Source: Rhodosorus marinus (taxonomy: Eukaryota > Rhodophyta > Stylonematophyceae > Stylonematales > Stylonemataceae). Taken from it: a DNA stretch of 64,000 bases. The notes beneath the pieces are model-generated. The model searched no databases. It was not told the origin of the DNA and saw only the letters and a list, made by a program, of their open reading frames with translations. How positions within the stretch are numbered: the first letter of the stretch is position 1; every line of letters begins with the position of its first letter. The position numbers were made by a program, and so were the translations under genes. Location: contig JAMWBK010000003.1 of assembly GCA_029953675.1 (NCBI GenBank), positions 868,001 through 932,000 of the forward strand, in the 5' to 3' direction. Shown piece after piece: positions 11,947 through 23,683 of this stretch.

Positions 11947-13272
11947 ACATGGGATGAGATCTTCCACGTTCTGTGACCATGTTATCGTAGTCTTTAGCTC
12001 GACGAACTTGAGGGGCTGTCTGGCTGGTAGCCAACGCTCAGCAACGCTTGGTGGGATAGAAACTGCTCTGCGCAAGGCGAAGGAATACGACTTACGGAAA
12101 GGCCTGATAATGCTTTTCGAGCTGATGCTTATCCCAGCAGCAACACAAACGTGAAAGGTGAGAAAAGGAAAGTGCGACTGGCTGTCCGTATCTCGAATAA
12201 TCTCGACACGATCACAATGAATGGAGATGTCAGATTAGCGTAGGCTCTTGACCTCTTGTCCAAGGTCAAAGTAGATGGCGACAACCATCAACAGCGTCCC
12301 ACAGTGGAAGACCAGCAAACCAAGAACGCCCCAGGAACGTTTCTGATGTGGAAAAGAGCAAAAATATAGTTGCAATCAGCCCGTATCAGTACCATTTTAG
12401 TGGCCATAGAAAGATATGAAGGATAGACACAGGCGGACACAAAAGTTCCATTCGTCAACAACACATAGACTGTCCCATCCTCACCCAAAAATCCATCCTC
12501 AAGATGTCCCATTCCATCCAAATCCAATCACAACGGAAGAATTGATTGAATATGCAATCAATCAACAACCTACAACCCCGACCCCCTCCCCCCCCCTCCT
12601 AGAACGTCCTGAAGGGTACTGTCATGATCACAAGAAAGTTATACGCAGGGTAAGGGGTGAGAAATATCTCTTTTAGTTTTGTATTTAATTCTATAATCCC
12701 CCCTGACGGACTTTTCAAAGGGGTAGCAAAAAGGTCTACCTCGGAAATTTTCTGATAATGAGGAAGGGGGTAGTTTGAGTGAAGCTGAAGGATGCCGTCG
12801 GTAGGGGTTTTTTGGAGGTTGACCGAACATGTCTGCGCCGATGGGGTTCTAGCAGTGCGAGAGAGACTAATGGTTTTGATCTCGATACGAAGCTGAGATA
12901 GATCATTGCAATTTTTTGAAGATCAGAAAATCCCTGAGGAGGAACTCCTAGTTCACGGATCAATGCGGGCCTGGAGGTATTGGGCACCGACAGTAGGTTC
13001 GGGAGGTGGAGTGATCAAAGGGAAGAGGTGGAATGGGGCAGGTTGGAATAGGATGGGGAGTCGCTGTGGGTAAAATCGCGTTTGGGTGGGGGGAGAGGAA
13101 GAGGGGGAGTTGTAGGCTTTGTTTAGTTTTGTTGCTTTAATAGAAATAAGATTTATCTGATCCATCATCTTGTAGGACGGGCTTTTCTTCTTTTTTGTTG
13201 GTAGTTTGGTCAATAGTTTTTGATCAGTGCTTTTGTTGTTCTGCTCGTGTTGGTGTTGAATTGCTTGGGAAG
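11947..13272. other. Intergenic, no gene recognised
   Basis: About 1.3 kb. Downstream of the transporter the sequence is mixed; 12560-12600 has a C-rich run. From about 12960 to 13272 the plus strand becomes strongly G/T-rich, as seen before other genes in this window, and is probably the promoter and leader of Tim8. Confidence 0.5.
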
Positions 13273-13691
13273 ATGTCTGGATTTGGAGATTTTAGCGGAG
13301 GCGGTCACTCAATGAGCTCTGAGGATAGTGCACAATTGGAGATGCAGGCTTTTATTGAGGCTGAGAATCAGAAGGCCGCGATTCAGGTAAGCGGAGGTTT
13401 GCTCGGGGCCTCACGAGGTGTCTCTTGGTCTTTCGGTTCGATCTGTTGCTTTCTCTTGATGGTTCGCGAGCGCTGAACGGGAATTTGATCGCGAATTTTG
13501 TCACGTTTGGTTCGTAGGCTGCGATTTCGAAGCTCACTGAAACCTGCTGGGATAAATGCGTCGGAAAACCTGGCGCAAGGTTATCAGGTGGCGAACAGGA
13601 GTGCATATCGAATTGTGCGGAGAGATTTATCGATACTAGCCAGTTCGTTATGCAGCGAATGGCAAAGCTTAGCGTTGACGGGAATCATTAA
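13273..13691 (+). CDS. TIM8: Small mitochondrial intermembrane-space chaperone Tim8
   Basis: Two exons (13273-13386 and 13518-13691) encode 95 residues. The mature region has the twin CX3C motifs of the small TIM family, C-WDK-C and C-ISN-C, separated by 15 residues including GKPGARLSGGEQE, then AERFIDTSQFVMQRM, which fits Tim8 best. Small TIMs form hexamers that escort hydrophobic precursors across the intermembrane space. The 131-nt intron has GTAAGC and TCGTAG ends. The ATG follows a G/T-rich leader. Confidence 0.93.
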
Positions 13692-14071
13692 GTGGTGGTG
13701 GGGATTAGTTTTATGTAAGAGCCAGCCCAAGATTCTTGTTCAAGTTCCGCGGTTTTGAGTTTCAAATCTGTTGTTGGCCGGTGAGAGCGATATCCATGAG
13801 GAGCTTCTGGTTGTAAATTGTCCGGAGAGTAAAACGAGGTCTAATTAGTCTGTGAATTGGTTTATTCTGCCTTTTCCTTTATTCGAAAGGCCGATATGTT
13901 CGTCGTTTTCCCCCTTTTCCCTCTGGTTTTGAATCGCCCAAGCAGCCAAAAATGCCTTTCATTTTCTTTCTACAAACATCACGATCCCGTGTTTCTTTTT
14001 TTCGGGCAGAGGAGTCTTTTGCACTTTGCGAGTTAGGAAATGAGGCCCTCTGCCTTTCGCACTTCACCTCT
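13692..14071. other. Convergent spacer
   Basis: Spacer between Tim8 and the PsbQ'-like gene, whose 3' ends face each other. A pyrimidine-rich stretch occupies about 13870-14000. No gene is seen. Confidence 0.5.
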
Positions 14072-14779
14072 TTAAGGATAGAACTGCAGCAACTTATCCA
14101 AATCCGCTGCCATCTTGTTGAGCCTTCCCTCGGTCTTCTCAATCTTCTTTGGTGAGCGAACTTGTCCCGGTTTCAATGCCCCAACTCCCTTGAGCTCAAA
14201 GATATCCTCAATGATGGCCCTAACGACTCGGTCCGTCTTGATCTGGGTATCTTCATCGAACACCGTGTTGACAACGTTTAGGTCCTCTCGGAGGACTGAG
14301 ATCTCCACTAAACCGTTTGCTCGTGAAACGATATCGAGCTGTCCATCAGCCTTGAAATCTGCCTGCAGTTTCTGGACACGTTCCCGGAGTGCTCTGAGAT
14401 TCTTCAATTTGCTCTGTACGGCAGACGACTTCAGAATATCCTGATCCAGCTCAAGCTACCAAAGACGATAACGCAGCAAAATAATTAGCTAAACCTCCCC
14501 TTCAGCTTCGAATCTTCCAAAGGAATAATCAAGAAAATCGCAGCTTACATCTCCAGGCTGCAGCTTAACGCCGTTGTACCCCGGCTTGGAAAAAGCAAAT
14601 CCAGCTGCCGATGCAGCCGTGCTCGCGGACGCCGCACTCAATCCCAGAATAAGTGAGAGTGCTTCCCTACGTGAAAAATCGTTCCCAGCAGACATACACA
14701 CCACACCAGATCCCCGTCTGCTCTCCACAATCCTCTTTCCCCTCACTCCACTCACACCAACTGATCCAACGAACGCCAT
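14072..14779 (-). CDS. psbQ': PsbQ'-like extrinsic protein of photosystem II, thylakoid lumen precursor
   Basis: Two exons (14779-14549 and 14455-14072) give 204 residues. The N-terminus is a plastid transit peptide (MAFVGSVG...) ending near VVCMSA, followed by a twin-arginine thylakoid signal: SRREALSLILGLSAASAS, with a likely cleavage after ASA just before AGFAFSKPGYNG. The mature part, about 150 residues, is a four-helix-type sequence rich in Lys, Leu and Asp, matching the size of the red algal 20-kDa PsbQ' that stabilises the oxygen-evolving cluster. The upstream frame is open for another 30 residues but lacks an ATG, so no signal peptide precedes the transit peptide; this argues for a primary red plastid. 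Family assignment rests on architecture and partial similarity, so a related lumenal protein remains possible. Confidence 0.7.
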
Positions 14780-16403
14780 GACGTCAAAAAAAAAATTAAA
14801 TCCGGCAAACAAAAAGAAAAGACAACAAAAAACACACACTACTCTTACTTTCACGAAGAACAACCCAAGCAAAATTTTTACTGCATAATGCTACTCCTCC
14901 CCAACCTCTCCCCTCTACCAACCTACCCGGCTAGCCTTTAACAATCAGACACAGATTACACGAAAAGCCTTCCACTTCCACGCCTTCCTTGTAAAACCGA
15001 TCCCCTTCACTAATACGAGGACGATTTCGATCCCCCTTTCAGTGGCCAACGTCCACACATCCACGCAATCGATGTCTCCAATCAGGGTTTCTTCTAATTG
15101 GATTAAAGATATATCAAAATATTTATAACTTTATTCACATATGATGTTATTTAAATACTTATTCACTATTTGGGATATAATATAATATTAATAATATTGA
15201 TGAATCGTTTTTCGAATTGTACCATTGGAATATAAGGATCTATATGGATATTAACTGGTTGAACTTAGTTTGTAATGTAGAAGTTATTAAGTTATTTGGA
15301 TTTTGGTTGGATAATTATGGTACGTGAGCGGGATCTGTTGGATGATTTTGGGATCTTGATTTTAAGTAGATATTTTATCACTGTTTTGGGTCGGTTTGGA
15401 TGGAGTGGGACGGAGTGGGATAGAGTTGGTGAGAAGCTTCCTGGGGTAACCTGAGATCGCCTTGGCTGCCTAGAATTTGCTCATCGGCACGGTGAGAGTG
15501 AATGTATAGATTTGTAGCCAGCAATCCATTTGTGTCGTTTGAAGAGGATTTGTTAAATTCGCTTTTCTGTGGAGAACTCCAGGAAAAGCCTGCTTGCCTG
15601 CGTGAACCGTGATCGACGGGAACTCTTTCACGAAGACGACAATCGATGTGTAGCATCGAAAATCAGCAATCGAGAAGCGCAAAACAAAAAGGAGAAAACT
15701 AAAAACCCTAGCGCCGAAAACTGAAAACTTGGAAAGAAATCAAAATGCCAGTCTCCTTGAGCAATGATTGTTTCAACCAAAGAGGTCTGTGCGGTAGCGG
15801 CTATCGATCACGAAACACTCGCTCAGGGGACGAAAATATGATCTGATAAATATCTGTTATATTTCTATTGACTGGAGCCACTGACAAGCAGAACGCTTGG
15901 GCTTGGGAGTTTTCGACCAGGGTCGGGTTGGGGATTTCTACTCACAGAATACCGTGGATGCTTAGGATCCATTAAAACTTTGTTGAGGTGGACCTTACAG
16001 ATCTGTAGCCCACACCAAGGGTGAAAAGATATTGCTTTGTGCTTAGGGCCGTGGCGACTCGATTGGGTGTTGTTGTCGAGCTCGGGGGAAGGAGTGAGTT
16101 GTATCCGTCGCATGCAGCGTTGGCTACGCCTCTAGCGTCATCTTGGTATAGCCCCCTTGGCGGAGTTCACCCGCCCTTATCCTTGAGACTCGTTCTCTGC
16201 GGCGAGGGTAGTTCTTCCTTCTTGGATTGTTAGTCCTCGAATGAAGCTCTCAATCTATAGGGATCCCGACGTGAGCTCCGGAAGCCGTTCGGGTCGCGAA
16301 GACCCAATGAGTTCGCTCCGTCCGAGTGTCAGCGCTCATCCGTCTAGGGAATATCCAGACGCCTGCCCATTTCCGGTGAAGCTCATTGTTACATATTGCA
16401 TTC

Positions 16404-16515
16404 ACATCAGACCAACTAACTTCCAGTCGACATGCGCACAAATGTTGCACTGATCACACACATTACTGACACCAGACCAGCTAACTTCCAGTCGACAGGC
16501 ATGCAAATGTTGCAC
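16404..16515. repeat. Two-copy direct repeat, period 65 bp
   Basis: ACATCAGACCAACTAACTTC... and ACACCAGACCAGCTAACTTC..., each continuing through TTCCAGTCGACA and AAATGTTGCAC, lie 65 bp apart with a few substitutions and a short indel. TTCCAGTCGA starts at 16421 and 16486. Confidence 0.75.
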
Positions 16516-16753
16516 AAATCATTCGGTCCACTTTGACCTTCTACGAACTCGATGAGTGCTTACAGAGGGATGACGTGAAGTCTGTAGAAAGAAAACCTGT
16601 CGATTAGTTGGTACTTTAGGTCGTACGGGCCATGGCTTTAGCAGCAGAACTTCTTAGATTAACGCAGTTGTCAGGTGCCCTTTGGGCGCACGGTTTAGAA
16701 ATCTGCTAGAAGAAGCGAAAAAGTACAAACATCCGACTCGATATCTGTCTTAA

Positions 16754-17096
16754 CTGAGGAAACAGACCGACAAAGGATACTATCCAAAGATATTTTCACT
16801 GGAAGACGACGTCTGGTCAGGCTTCGTCCCTTCAGGCAGAGGTATTTCCATCAAGCGCAGAAAAGCAATCCCAGTCTAGCCAGCATGTTAAGGTCCTGAC
16901 AGATAATCTGCAAAAGGGGAAGGATCGAATAGCAGGCCAGACGATGTGAAGATGACCGATAAACCGGCTTACTAAGAAAACAAATGAATCGACAGAGAAT
17001 ACAATCCAAAACATAACTTCGATGGAAAACGAAAGTTGACCAAACTTCGTTCTCCTAGCAGACAGCTCCATCGCACTCAATGGCAATCGCAGGGCC
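16754..17096. repeat. Diverged tandem repeat, period about 218 bp
   Basis: CTGAGGAAACAGACCGACA... at 16754 and CTAAGAAAACAAATGAATCG... at 16972 start two units that share ordered matches (GATACTATCCAAA / AATACAATCCAAA; AATCCCAG / AATCGCAG) with many substitutions. Its style resembles the duplication at 3.7-4.2 kb, but the sequences are not obviously related. Confidence 0.5.
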
Positions 17097-17369
17097 AGTT
17101 CGAGTATCGGTAAGGATTTACTGACAATCGGCTCCGGGACGATGACTGTGAACATTGTTCTTCAGGAAGTTTCTGTTGGATAGTGGAGTTGTGTATGAAG
17201 GAAAGATCGTTGAGTTGTTTTCCTGGTTCTCTTCTTGAAGAAGACAAAGAGAAAGAGGGCGAGAGAGAACGATGTTGTAAAGTAGTGTACAATGAGGACC
17301 TGTCTGAATTAACATTTGGAAGGACGAAAGTCTTTCTGCTGTCTGTATGTGTTTCGTTTTTTTCCCAGG

Positions 17370-18236
17370 ATGATTGTGAGGGAGTATAGGCTGGTGATGC
17401 CGTTGACTGTTGATGAGTATCGAGTTGGGCAGCTGTATATGGTTGCGAAGGCTTCACAGCAGGAGACCGGTAAGACAGCTGGTGAAGGGATTGAGATTGT
17501 GAAGAATGAGCCTTACGTTGAAAACGAGCACGGTATGGGTCCTGGGCAGTACACGGAGAAGAGGATGTACTTGAAGAGTAAAGTGCCCAGCTTCGTTCGG
17601 ATGGTGATGCCTGAGAATGCACTAGTTCTGACCGAGTATTCGTGGAATGCTTTTCCGCATTGTAAGACGGTGTATGAAAATGAATGGCTTGGACAAAAGT
17701 TCATCCTCTCCGTGGAGTCCATGCATGCAAATGAGCCAGGCCTCGCTGAGAATCCACTGAATTTGAAAGGAGCAGATCTAGAGAAGAGGAAGGTCGAATA
17801 CCTGAACATTGCATGTGAGGACTCCTATGCTCCCATGTCGAAGGGTGAGGATCCCAGGACCTTCGTTTCTAATGAATCAGGACGAGGCAAACTCGCTGCG
17901 AACTGGTTTCTTAGTCCAGCGATTCCCGTCATGTGTGCATACAAAGTTGTCCGTTTGCAGTTCAAAGTCCTCGGCCTCCAGAGGAAGGTACGAAATCAAG
18001 CTTTTACATCCCACTTCCTCGGTCTGAGATCTCGTAACTGAGCTGTGCCTTTGTTGCATTTTGGCTAGGTCGAGGAATGGGGACAATTCTACGGAATGCA
18101 GGTGCCCTTGATCCAGTACCACAGAAAGCTCTTTTGCTGGATTGATGAATGGTTTCGACTGGACATGAAGAAAATCAGGGACATGGAGCAAAAGACCCGA
18201 GATATAACAAAGCAGAAACTGCAGCAACCTGTTTAA
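17370..18236 (+). CDS. Phosphatidylinositol transfer protein (START-like, class I type)
   Basis: Two exons (17370-17987 and 18069-18236) give 261 residues, close to the 270 of animal PITP-alpha/beta. The start MIVREYRLVMPLTVDEYRVG matches the canonical N-terminus; a TTCCCAG acceptor-like site directly precedes the ATG, so an intron in the 5' leader is possible. Other family marks are YTEKRMYLKSKVPSFVR, ENEWLGQKF, the middle VEYLNIA, and the C-terminal CAYKVVRLQFKVLGLQRKVEEW plus the helix FCWIDEWF. It should shuttle phosphatidylinositol and another lipid between membranes in the cytosol. It converges on the GRAM-domain gene, another predicted lipid-linked protein. Confidence 0.93.
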
Positions 18237-19058
18237 TACCAAACTAAACGCATTTCACCTAGTCGACGCGAAAAGGCGAAACGCCGTGGTCTGAACACCA
18301 ACATCGGCCATGTCTAGCTATGTCTGTAGATGCTTGCTTGAAGTGTGCTCGACAGTCCAAGTTGATTGTGGTCTTTTGATGCTCCAAGAAAACCTGGCAA
18401 ACGGTTCACTCCTCTCTAGAGGACTGCCTGATCGCATCCCGAGGCTCAGCACACCCCTTTTCCTCGTGGATTCGAACACTGATTGCTGACTCTGTGTCCC
18501 TCGATCCACAGAATGGCGATTCCCCGTGGAAAGTTCCGTTGTTAACTGCAAACTGTCCAGGCGGCTCGGCATGAGCCTGAGCCTCGCGGTCTGTCTGAGC
18601 TCGAATCAGTCCGAAATGGCAAGTCAGCTTCAAAGTCGACAGCTACGTTTCTATCAGGAAGTATTTGCGACGGAGAAGAGGAGCTCAAGAAGGATAATGA
18701 ATCCATAAAAACAGCACGGGCAACCAGAGGACGATGAAATAGTTCCATTTGCGGAGAATCTGTTTCCTCACACTGTGAATCAGTTTTCCGGGAACTAGGT
18801 CAGAAGTTTCTGCTTCTTTCCAGCTTGAGCTCGCGCTCCTATTATACCTCCAAAAGTAATCGCACTTTGAATTTTATACATCTGCGGCCTCCTCTATTTC
18901 AAAGTCATCTACGCAATCTACAAGCAGGAGCTAATCTCAAAACCGCAGGGTTAGGTGCAAGACACCCCGATCTGCGAAGAAGATACTTGGAGCTTGGTTC
19001 TAACCTAGTTCAAGGAAGGCAAACAAATATCCGCATAACTCTGCCTAGCACTCCATCG
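18237..19058. other. Spacer with unresolved open frames on the minus strand
   Basis: No gene is firmly supported. On the minus strand one stretch (about 18830-18684) would encode LIHSVRKQILRKWNYF followed by a hydrophobic IVLWLPVLFLWI segment, and 18633-18406 is an open, charged frame. They may be exons of an unrecognised gene or a longer 3' end of the GRAM gene, but no consistent splice path was found. Confidence 0.3.
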
Positions 19059-21660
19059 TCATCGAGGGCGGCTGAACTTCCTCGCAGCCCTGATCAAAAG
19101 CTCCTTCTGAGCACCAAGCAGGAAGCTCAGTCGCACGAGCACGAAGAACAAGACTATCAGGAAGACGAAAATGATCGAGGCAATTATATATACAGATATT
19201 GGCGACGTCATGAACCCTACAAAAGCTGTGTTTGCCACAACGAGTAGAAGATTTTAGAAAACATCGCAGCAGCGGGTTCTGAACGACGAATGCACTCTAG
19301 AGGGTTGCTTACTGATTTTGGTCGATTCCTTGTCAGGCTTTGGAACTCGTTCGACTCCCTCATGCTCCGAAGGGAACCCTACTGAACGGAAGCTTTCCTG
19401 AGTTAGAAGCTCGTCCGTAGTTGATGATGCTCTCTTGGCAATTGCATCCTCTGCAGTAGGGATTAAAGATGCAGAGTTGGAGCTTTCTGGTTCCAGCGTA
19501 TGTGGAGATGAAAATTCGGTTGGTTCTAAAAGTACTCCTCGATCTGAATTGCGAATGTTAATTTGTGAGTCTCGCACGGACGTGAAAGTCCCCAGCTCCC
19601 CGTCATCCATAGGTTCAGTGCTCATGGTCCTGTTTCGAAATGAGTAAAGCCCAAACAGGAAACGACTATGAGAACGCCATCCGTGTGAACTTCTGCAAGG
19701 TGTTCTCTGACGCTGCTTTCACTCACCGTAAAACGGACGCGTTGGTAGGCTCGTCATAGTTATCAACCTTAGCTGTGAATAATATTTCCGGTTCTAAGTC
19801 TGAATTTCCCGCGAGACGAACACGGAAACGATCTTCTAACAGCGCTATCATAGCCGGTTTTGAAAACGCATCGTTGTATGCGTCTCCCATATCAACTGTT
19901 CCCCTTGAAATAAGTTCACACCTTCAGGGTGGATGATGATGGAGAAAACGGAAAACCGTTAGCAGCCATTCGCCTCCGTCAATCTTGCAAGGATGGCTTA
20001 CGTGTTCTCATCACGAGCGATCAGCTGTTCCTCAATGACTATGACACCACCAGGAAGTTGGTCCACTCCACCAATTCCGCGCAAAATGAAGACCCCATCA
20101 GCCGTAGTCTCCAAAGACTCCTCAACCATTGCGTCGTATTGTTGGCCGTTGAATTCAAATTGTCGATTCCATTGACGTTTCCCTGCTCGTGTATATTCCA
20201 CCATTACAGAGATTCTCAGACAAACCATACACGACCCGACAAGATCGCACCAAAGAGTGGGCCGCTGCCCATCAGCATGCGCTAGCCATGCAGCTGTATG
20301 ATTCTCACCATTTTCCGTCGTCCCGGCATCGAGAAGCCGGTCCTTCGCTACTGCCAAAGGGGTATGAAGTATGGCTCTGCCAACATCCTCCTAGCGATAC
20401 GAGCAGCGGGTCCAAAGAGGGTGGATCCTCGTCAGCAAACGAAGACCGGAGGAGTGCACAAATCATAGATGGAACGGAGCCGAGGAGAAGCACATCGAAG
20501 CGAAGAGGAGCTTTGTGAACCAACGAAAGGGGTAATTGGCGACGGGGGCGGGGGAGTGCTGAAGCAGCTAGAACACTCCGCAACAAACTTCTGTGGAGAA
20601 TTTTTTTTGGGAGTGTCTCATTACCAGAATCACGTGAAGACTTGTGGCGTCGCCCACTACCTCATACTCGATCACCTCCTCAACCTCTTCGAACTCGTCT
20701 TGTCCCGGGTCTTCGCTAGGTTCCGAAGCGACCTCCTTTGGGGTCTGCAGCGAATCAGCTACAGCTGTTAGTGGTGGCAGAGCGGCAACTACGTCGGTAG
20801 TCGAGGGAGGAGCAACGTCAGGGGTTGGAGTCGCATCAACTCCGACCTGCTGTTCCTCAGCTTGAGCGAGCTCCAGAACGTTACTATCAGAAATGACCGA
20901 TGAGTACGAAGCCTCAGCTTGAACTGCCTCTGAAAGTGGATGCAGAAGTTCGTTCAACTCCTCAGGTTCTGTCAGTTGTATGACCGAGTAACTGCTCCCG
21001 GAGCCTTGTTCAAGCGAGGGCTGCGCAGATTCCGACCCAGTCATCTCGCTCTGTTGCAAGTTGTGATTTTTAGTTGGGCCTGAATTCCCGTCCTTCGGAA
21101 CGCTATCCCGTGGGAAATACCCAAGGACACCGCGGATCCTCTGCATAGCCCTGGGTCGATTCGCAAAGCTGATCAAGCTAGCCTCCTTCATGTCGGGATT
21201 ATCGAGCGTAATAAGAAGAGCGTTGATCCCCTTTTTCTGAATGCTAACGATTTCCGAGGAATGGTACAGTTCGGAAATACCTCCAAATACTGGTGAAGTG
21301 AAGACAAGCCTGTAGTCGAGAACGACGAACAAAAATAAATACGGAAAAACGTAAGGGGGTAGCAATGAGCCATTGAAAAGAACTGAGCAAAGTCGCTGGA
21401 AGGATGCACAAAACTTCCCAACTTCTTCAACGCAGAACACCGACGGCGCCGGGTGAGCGTTCTTGTGGGAATACGAACCTGTCAGTGTAGAGCTCCAACT
21501 TTCCTTGATAAATCAGCATTTTTTTTTGAAGAGCGCATAGGTAATACGCAACGAACGAGTCCGAGTCCCTCCTTGACAAAGTCATTCTCAGCTTCGAACC
21601 TTTGACGCTTGTGGAACGTTTTCCAAACCCCGCTTCGTCGGGGTAGGTTTGTGAATTCAT
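19059..21660 (-). CDS. GRAM-domain protein with a C-terminal membrane anchor
   Basis: The first two exons (21660-21479, 21309-20625) encode a GRAM domain: FVAYYLCALQKKMLIYQGKL, then LVFTSPVFGGISELYHSSEI and ALLITLDNPDM. A long Ser/Glu/Pro/Val-rich linker follows. The 3' exons (20182-20002, 19903-19727, 19629-19313, 19225-19059) join cleanly in phase and end with one long hydrophobic segment (SPISVYIIASIIFVFLIVLF) and a short basic tail. The middle is uncertain: an exon at 20390-20309 keeps phase between both halves and would give 596 residues. GRAM plus a C-terminal anchor recalls Lam/Aster/GRAMD1 lipid transporters of ER contact sites; I could not confirm the VASt domain those have. Two separate genes remain possible. 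Confidence 0.55.
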
Positions 21661-22398
21661 TTCTAGTCTTTTCCTCTATGGCAAATACGTCCTCCAAACG
21701 CAAATATTGTACAAGAAAAAAATCCCTGGCCAATACAACCAATCAGCTCCCACAGGCTCCTCCTGTGTCAAGCCCTCCCGGCCAACCCGAAAACCGGAAC
21801 CCAGCTATCGACAAGCCACCAATCAAGAGCCCAGGCTCCTCACTGGACTAAAAACTTTAAACCTCCCCTTTTTGCTATCCAAATATGTACTGTTCTTGAC
21901 TGTTTCATCGGACACGAATCGCCCCGCCGCCTTCCATACATCGTCCTCACCAGACTCAATCCACCCAAACTCAGAGCATTCATAGCTCTTCAACGCATGC
22001 GTTGCGCAACATCTCATCTCATCCAAACTGTCCCAAAAGTAGATATACCCCAAAATAATTCTTAAAAAACATGCAAATTCTCCGTTATTGACTTATCGAT
22101 GAGCAGTGACCGGCGACCAACGGATGTCTGTTTTCTTTTTTGTGAGGACTCTATGTGGATTGATGAGGCGATCGCTGGTTAGAAATGAGCTGGTTAGATT
22201 CTAGAGAGGGTGTCAACAGTTTTCTGGACTGAGGTTGTGGGTCTGAATCCGATGTAGTCTGATACGTTCTGTGGGAACTTTCAGTGTAGTTCTATCTTTT
22301 TCTTTAAAAATACATTGGTTTCCTGGAGCGAAAGGCGTGACAATCCGTTAGCTTCATATTGCCGGCTTGTGTGAACTCGTCGCCTAGCTTGACTGGCT
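21661..22398. other. Intergenic between GRAM gene start and RanGAP end
   Basis: About 740 bases with no gene. The part next to the GRAM start is C/A-rich on the plus strand, as expected of a minus-strand leader here. The rest holds the RanGAP 3' region. Confidence 0.5.
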
Positions 22399-23683
22399 CT
22401 AGTCCTCGTTGTCCTCATCTTCGTCGTCGGACAAGTTGTCTTCCATGTCACCGAGGACGTTCTCCAACAGTTCGGCCAATTCGTCCACAGCGTCACGGGC
22501 AATCGAGTTGCTGTTCAGATTCAGCTTCTCCAGCGACGGCAGGTCAGAGCACTTTTTACCGATCTCACGGGCCCCATCGGCGGTAATAGCGTTCTCTTCG
22601 AGAGAAACTTCCTTCAGGTTCTTGTGGAGCTCTTTGTCAAGAGCATCGGCAATTGTCTTTGCACCATCGGACCCTAGCTCGTTTTCATCCACAATAAGCT
22701 TCTCTAGTCTTTTCTTCGTCTTCAGCATACGAGCAATTGCCTCCGCGCTATCCTCCGTCAGCTCATTTGTTGAAATGTCTAAAACTTTCAGGTTCGGTGC
22801 GGATTCGCAGAGTGCGTCCAAGAGCAAAATCATACCATCATCCTCGACTGACAAGTCCCTAATGACCGCATACTCCAGACTGTCACATTCCTTCAGAACA
22901 TCGGCCAACGCCTCGGCGCCTTCCTCTCCGAAAGTATTGTCACTGACGTTGATCGTTCGCAAGGACGAACAAGTGCCTAAGGCTTTGCTGATCGCAACAC
23001 TTCCCTCTCGTCCAACCCTCGTTGACGTCATTTCAAATTCTTCCAGGGATGGACACTTCTCCACCAGATAAGATGCTTCAATGGCTCCAGCAGATTCCAG
23101 CAAGTTGTTTGAAATGTGAATAGCCTGATTTCCGATAGAACAAGTGAGGGTTGGATCCAACGTTAGCCATCAACAAACGCGCCGTGCTTCGCAGTTTGAG
23201 ACGTACCTTTAGAGTAGATGATTTCGCATCTCCTAGGAGGATCTCAGCGACCACCTTCATAGCTTCGTAGTTGAGCCCGTTGTTTCGGAATGATACTCTT
23301 TTCAGCTGCTCAGACTTGTTGGAGAGCAGCTTCTTGGCTACCAGGACGCCCTTTGCACCGAGAGCATTGTCCGATATGTCGATGCTCTCAAGCTTTGGTG
23401 CTTCCTCAAAACAATCACACAAGTGCTGGAGAGACGCCAAAGCTTCCTTCTCTGGCCTCCTCGCGATTGAGTCTGCGATGTTCAAACTGAGAACGGTCTT
23501 GTTAATCTCTCTCTTCAAGAAAAAATCGCGGATCGCTTCGGCTGCTTCTGGACTATAGCTCTTTCCGGACACTACCAACTCATCAACTCCGTCCGCGATC
23601 GAGGAGAAAATCTCCAGCGCCCGTTCGCGTGTGGAAACCATCTCGCGGTCCTCACCAATGCCGCTGACGACGAACCTCGACAT
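22399..23683 (-). CDS. RANGAP1: Ran GTPase-activating protein (leucine-rich repeats, acidic tail)
   Basis: Two exons (23683-23207, 23124-22399) give 400 residues. From about residue 90 the protein is built of ribonuclease-inhibitor-type leucine-rich repeats with the LxxxNxLxxxGAxxL pattern (IDISDNALGAKGV, INVSDNTFGEEGAEAL, LDISTNELTEDSAEAI, VSLEENAITADGAREI). It ends in an acidic run (SDDEDEDNED), as in yeast Rna1p and animal RanGAP. It stimulates GTP hydrolysis by Ran in the cytoplasm, setting the direction of nuclear transport. The first 80 residues have the short pre-LRR region seen in plant/algal forms but no clear WPP motif. The 82-nt intron is GTACGT...ATCAG. Confidence 0.88.

Larger units (their letters stand above)
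14780..17369. other. Long intergenic region with repeats
   Basis: About 2.6 kb without a supported gene. The first 200 bases are C/A-rich (mirror of the G/T-rich leaders), likely the PsbQ' promoter. An AT-rich stretch spans about 15100-15300. Repeats occur at 16404-16515 and 16754-17096 and are listed separately. 17210-17370 probably contains the leader of the next gene. Confidence 0.5.

Noticed and set aside
14777-14872. Signal peptide in front of the PsbQ' transit peptide
   Set aside because: The upstream hydrophobic stretch is in frame but begins with TTG and has no ATG, so it is probably leader sequence.
16832-17155. 107-residue minus-strand frame
   Set aside because: Lies across a decayed tandem repeat and matches no family.
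18440-18520. GTTCGAATCC-like box suggesting a tRNA T-loop
   Set aside because: The flanking bases do not form a T-stem or acceptor stem and no D or anticodon arm is present.
22409-23071. 220-residue plus-strand frame, Ser-rich
   Set aside because: Antisense shadow of the RanGAP leucine-rich repeat exon.
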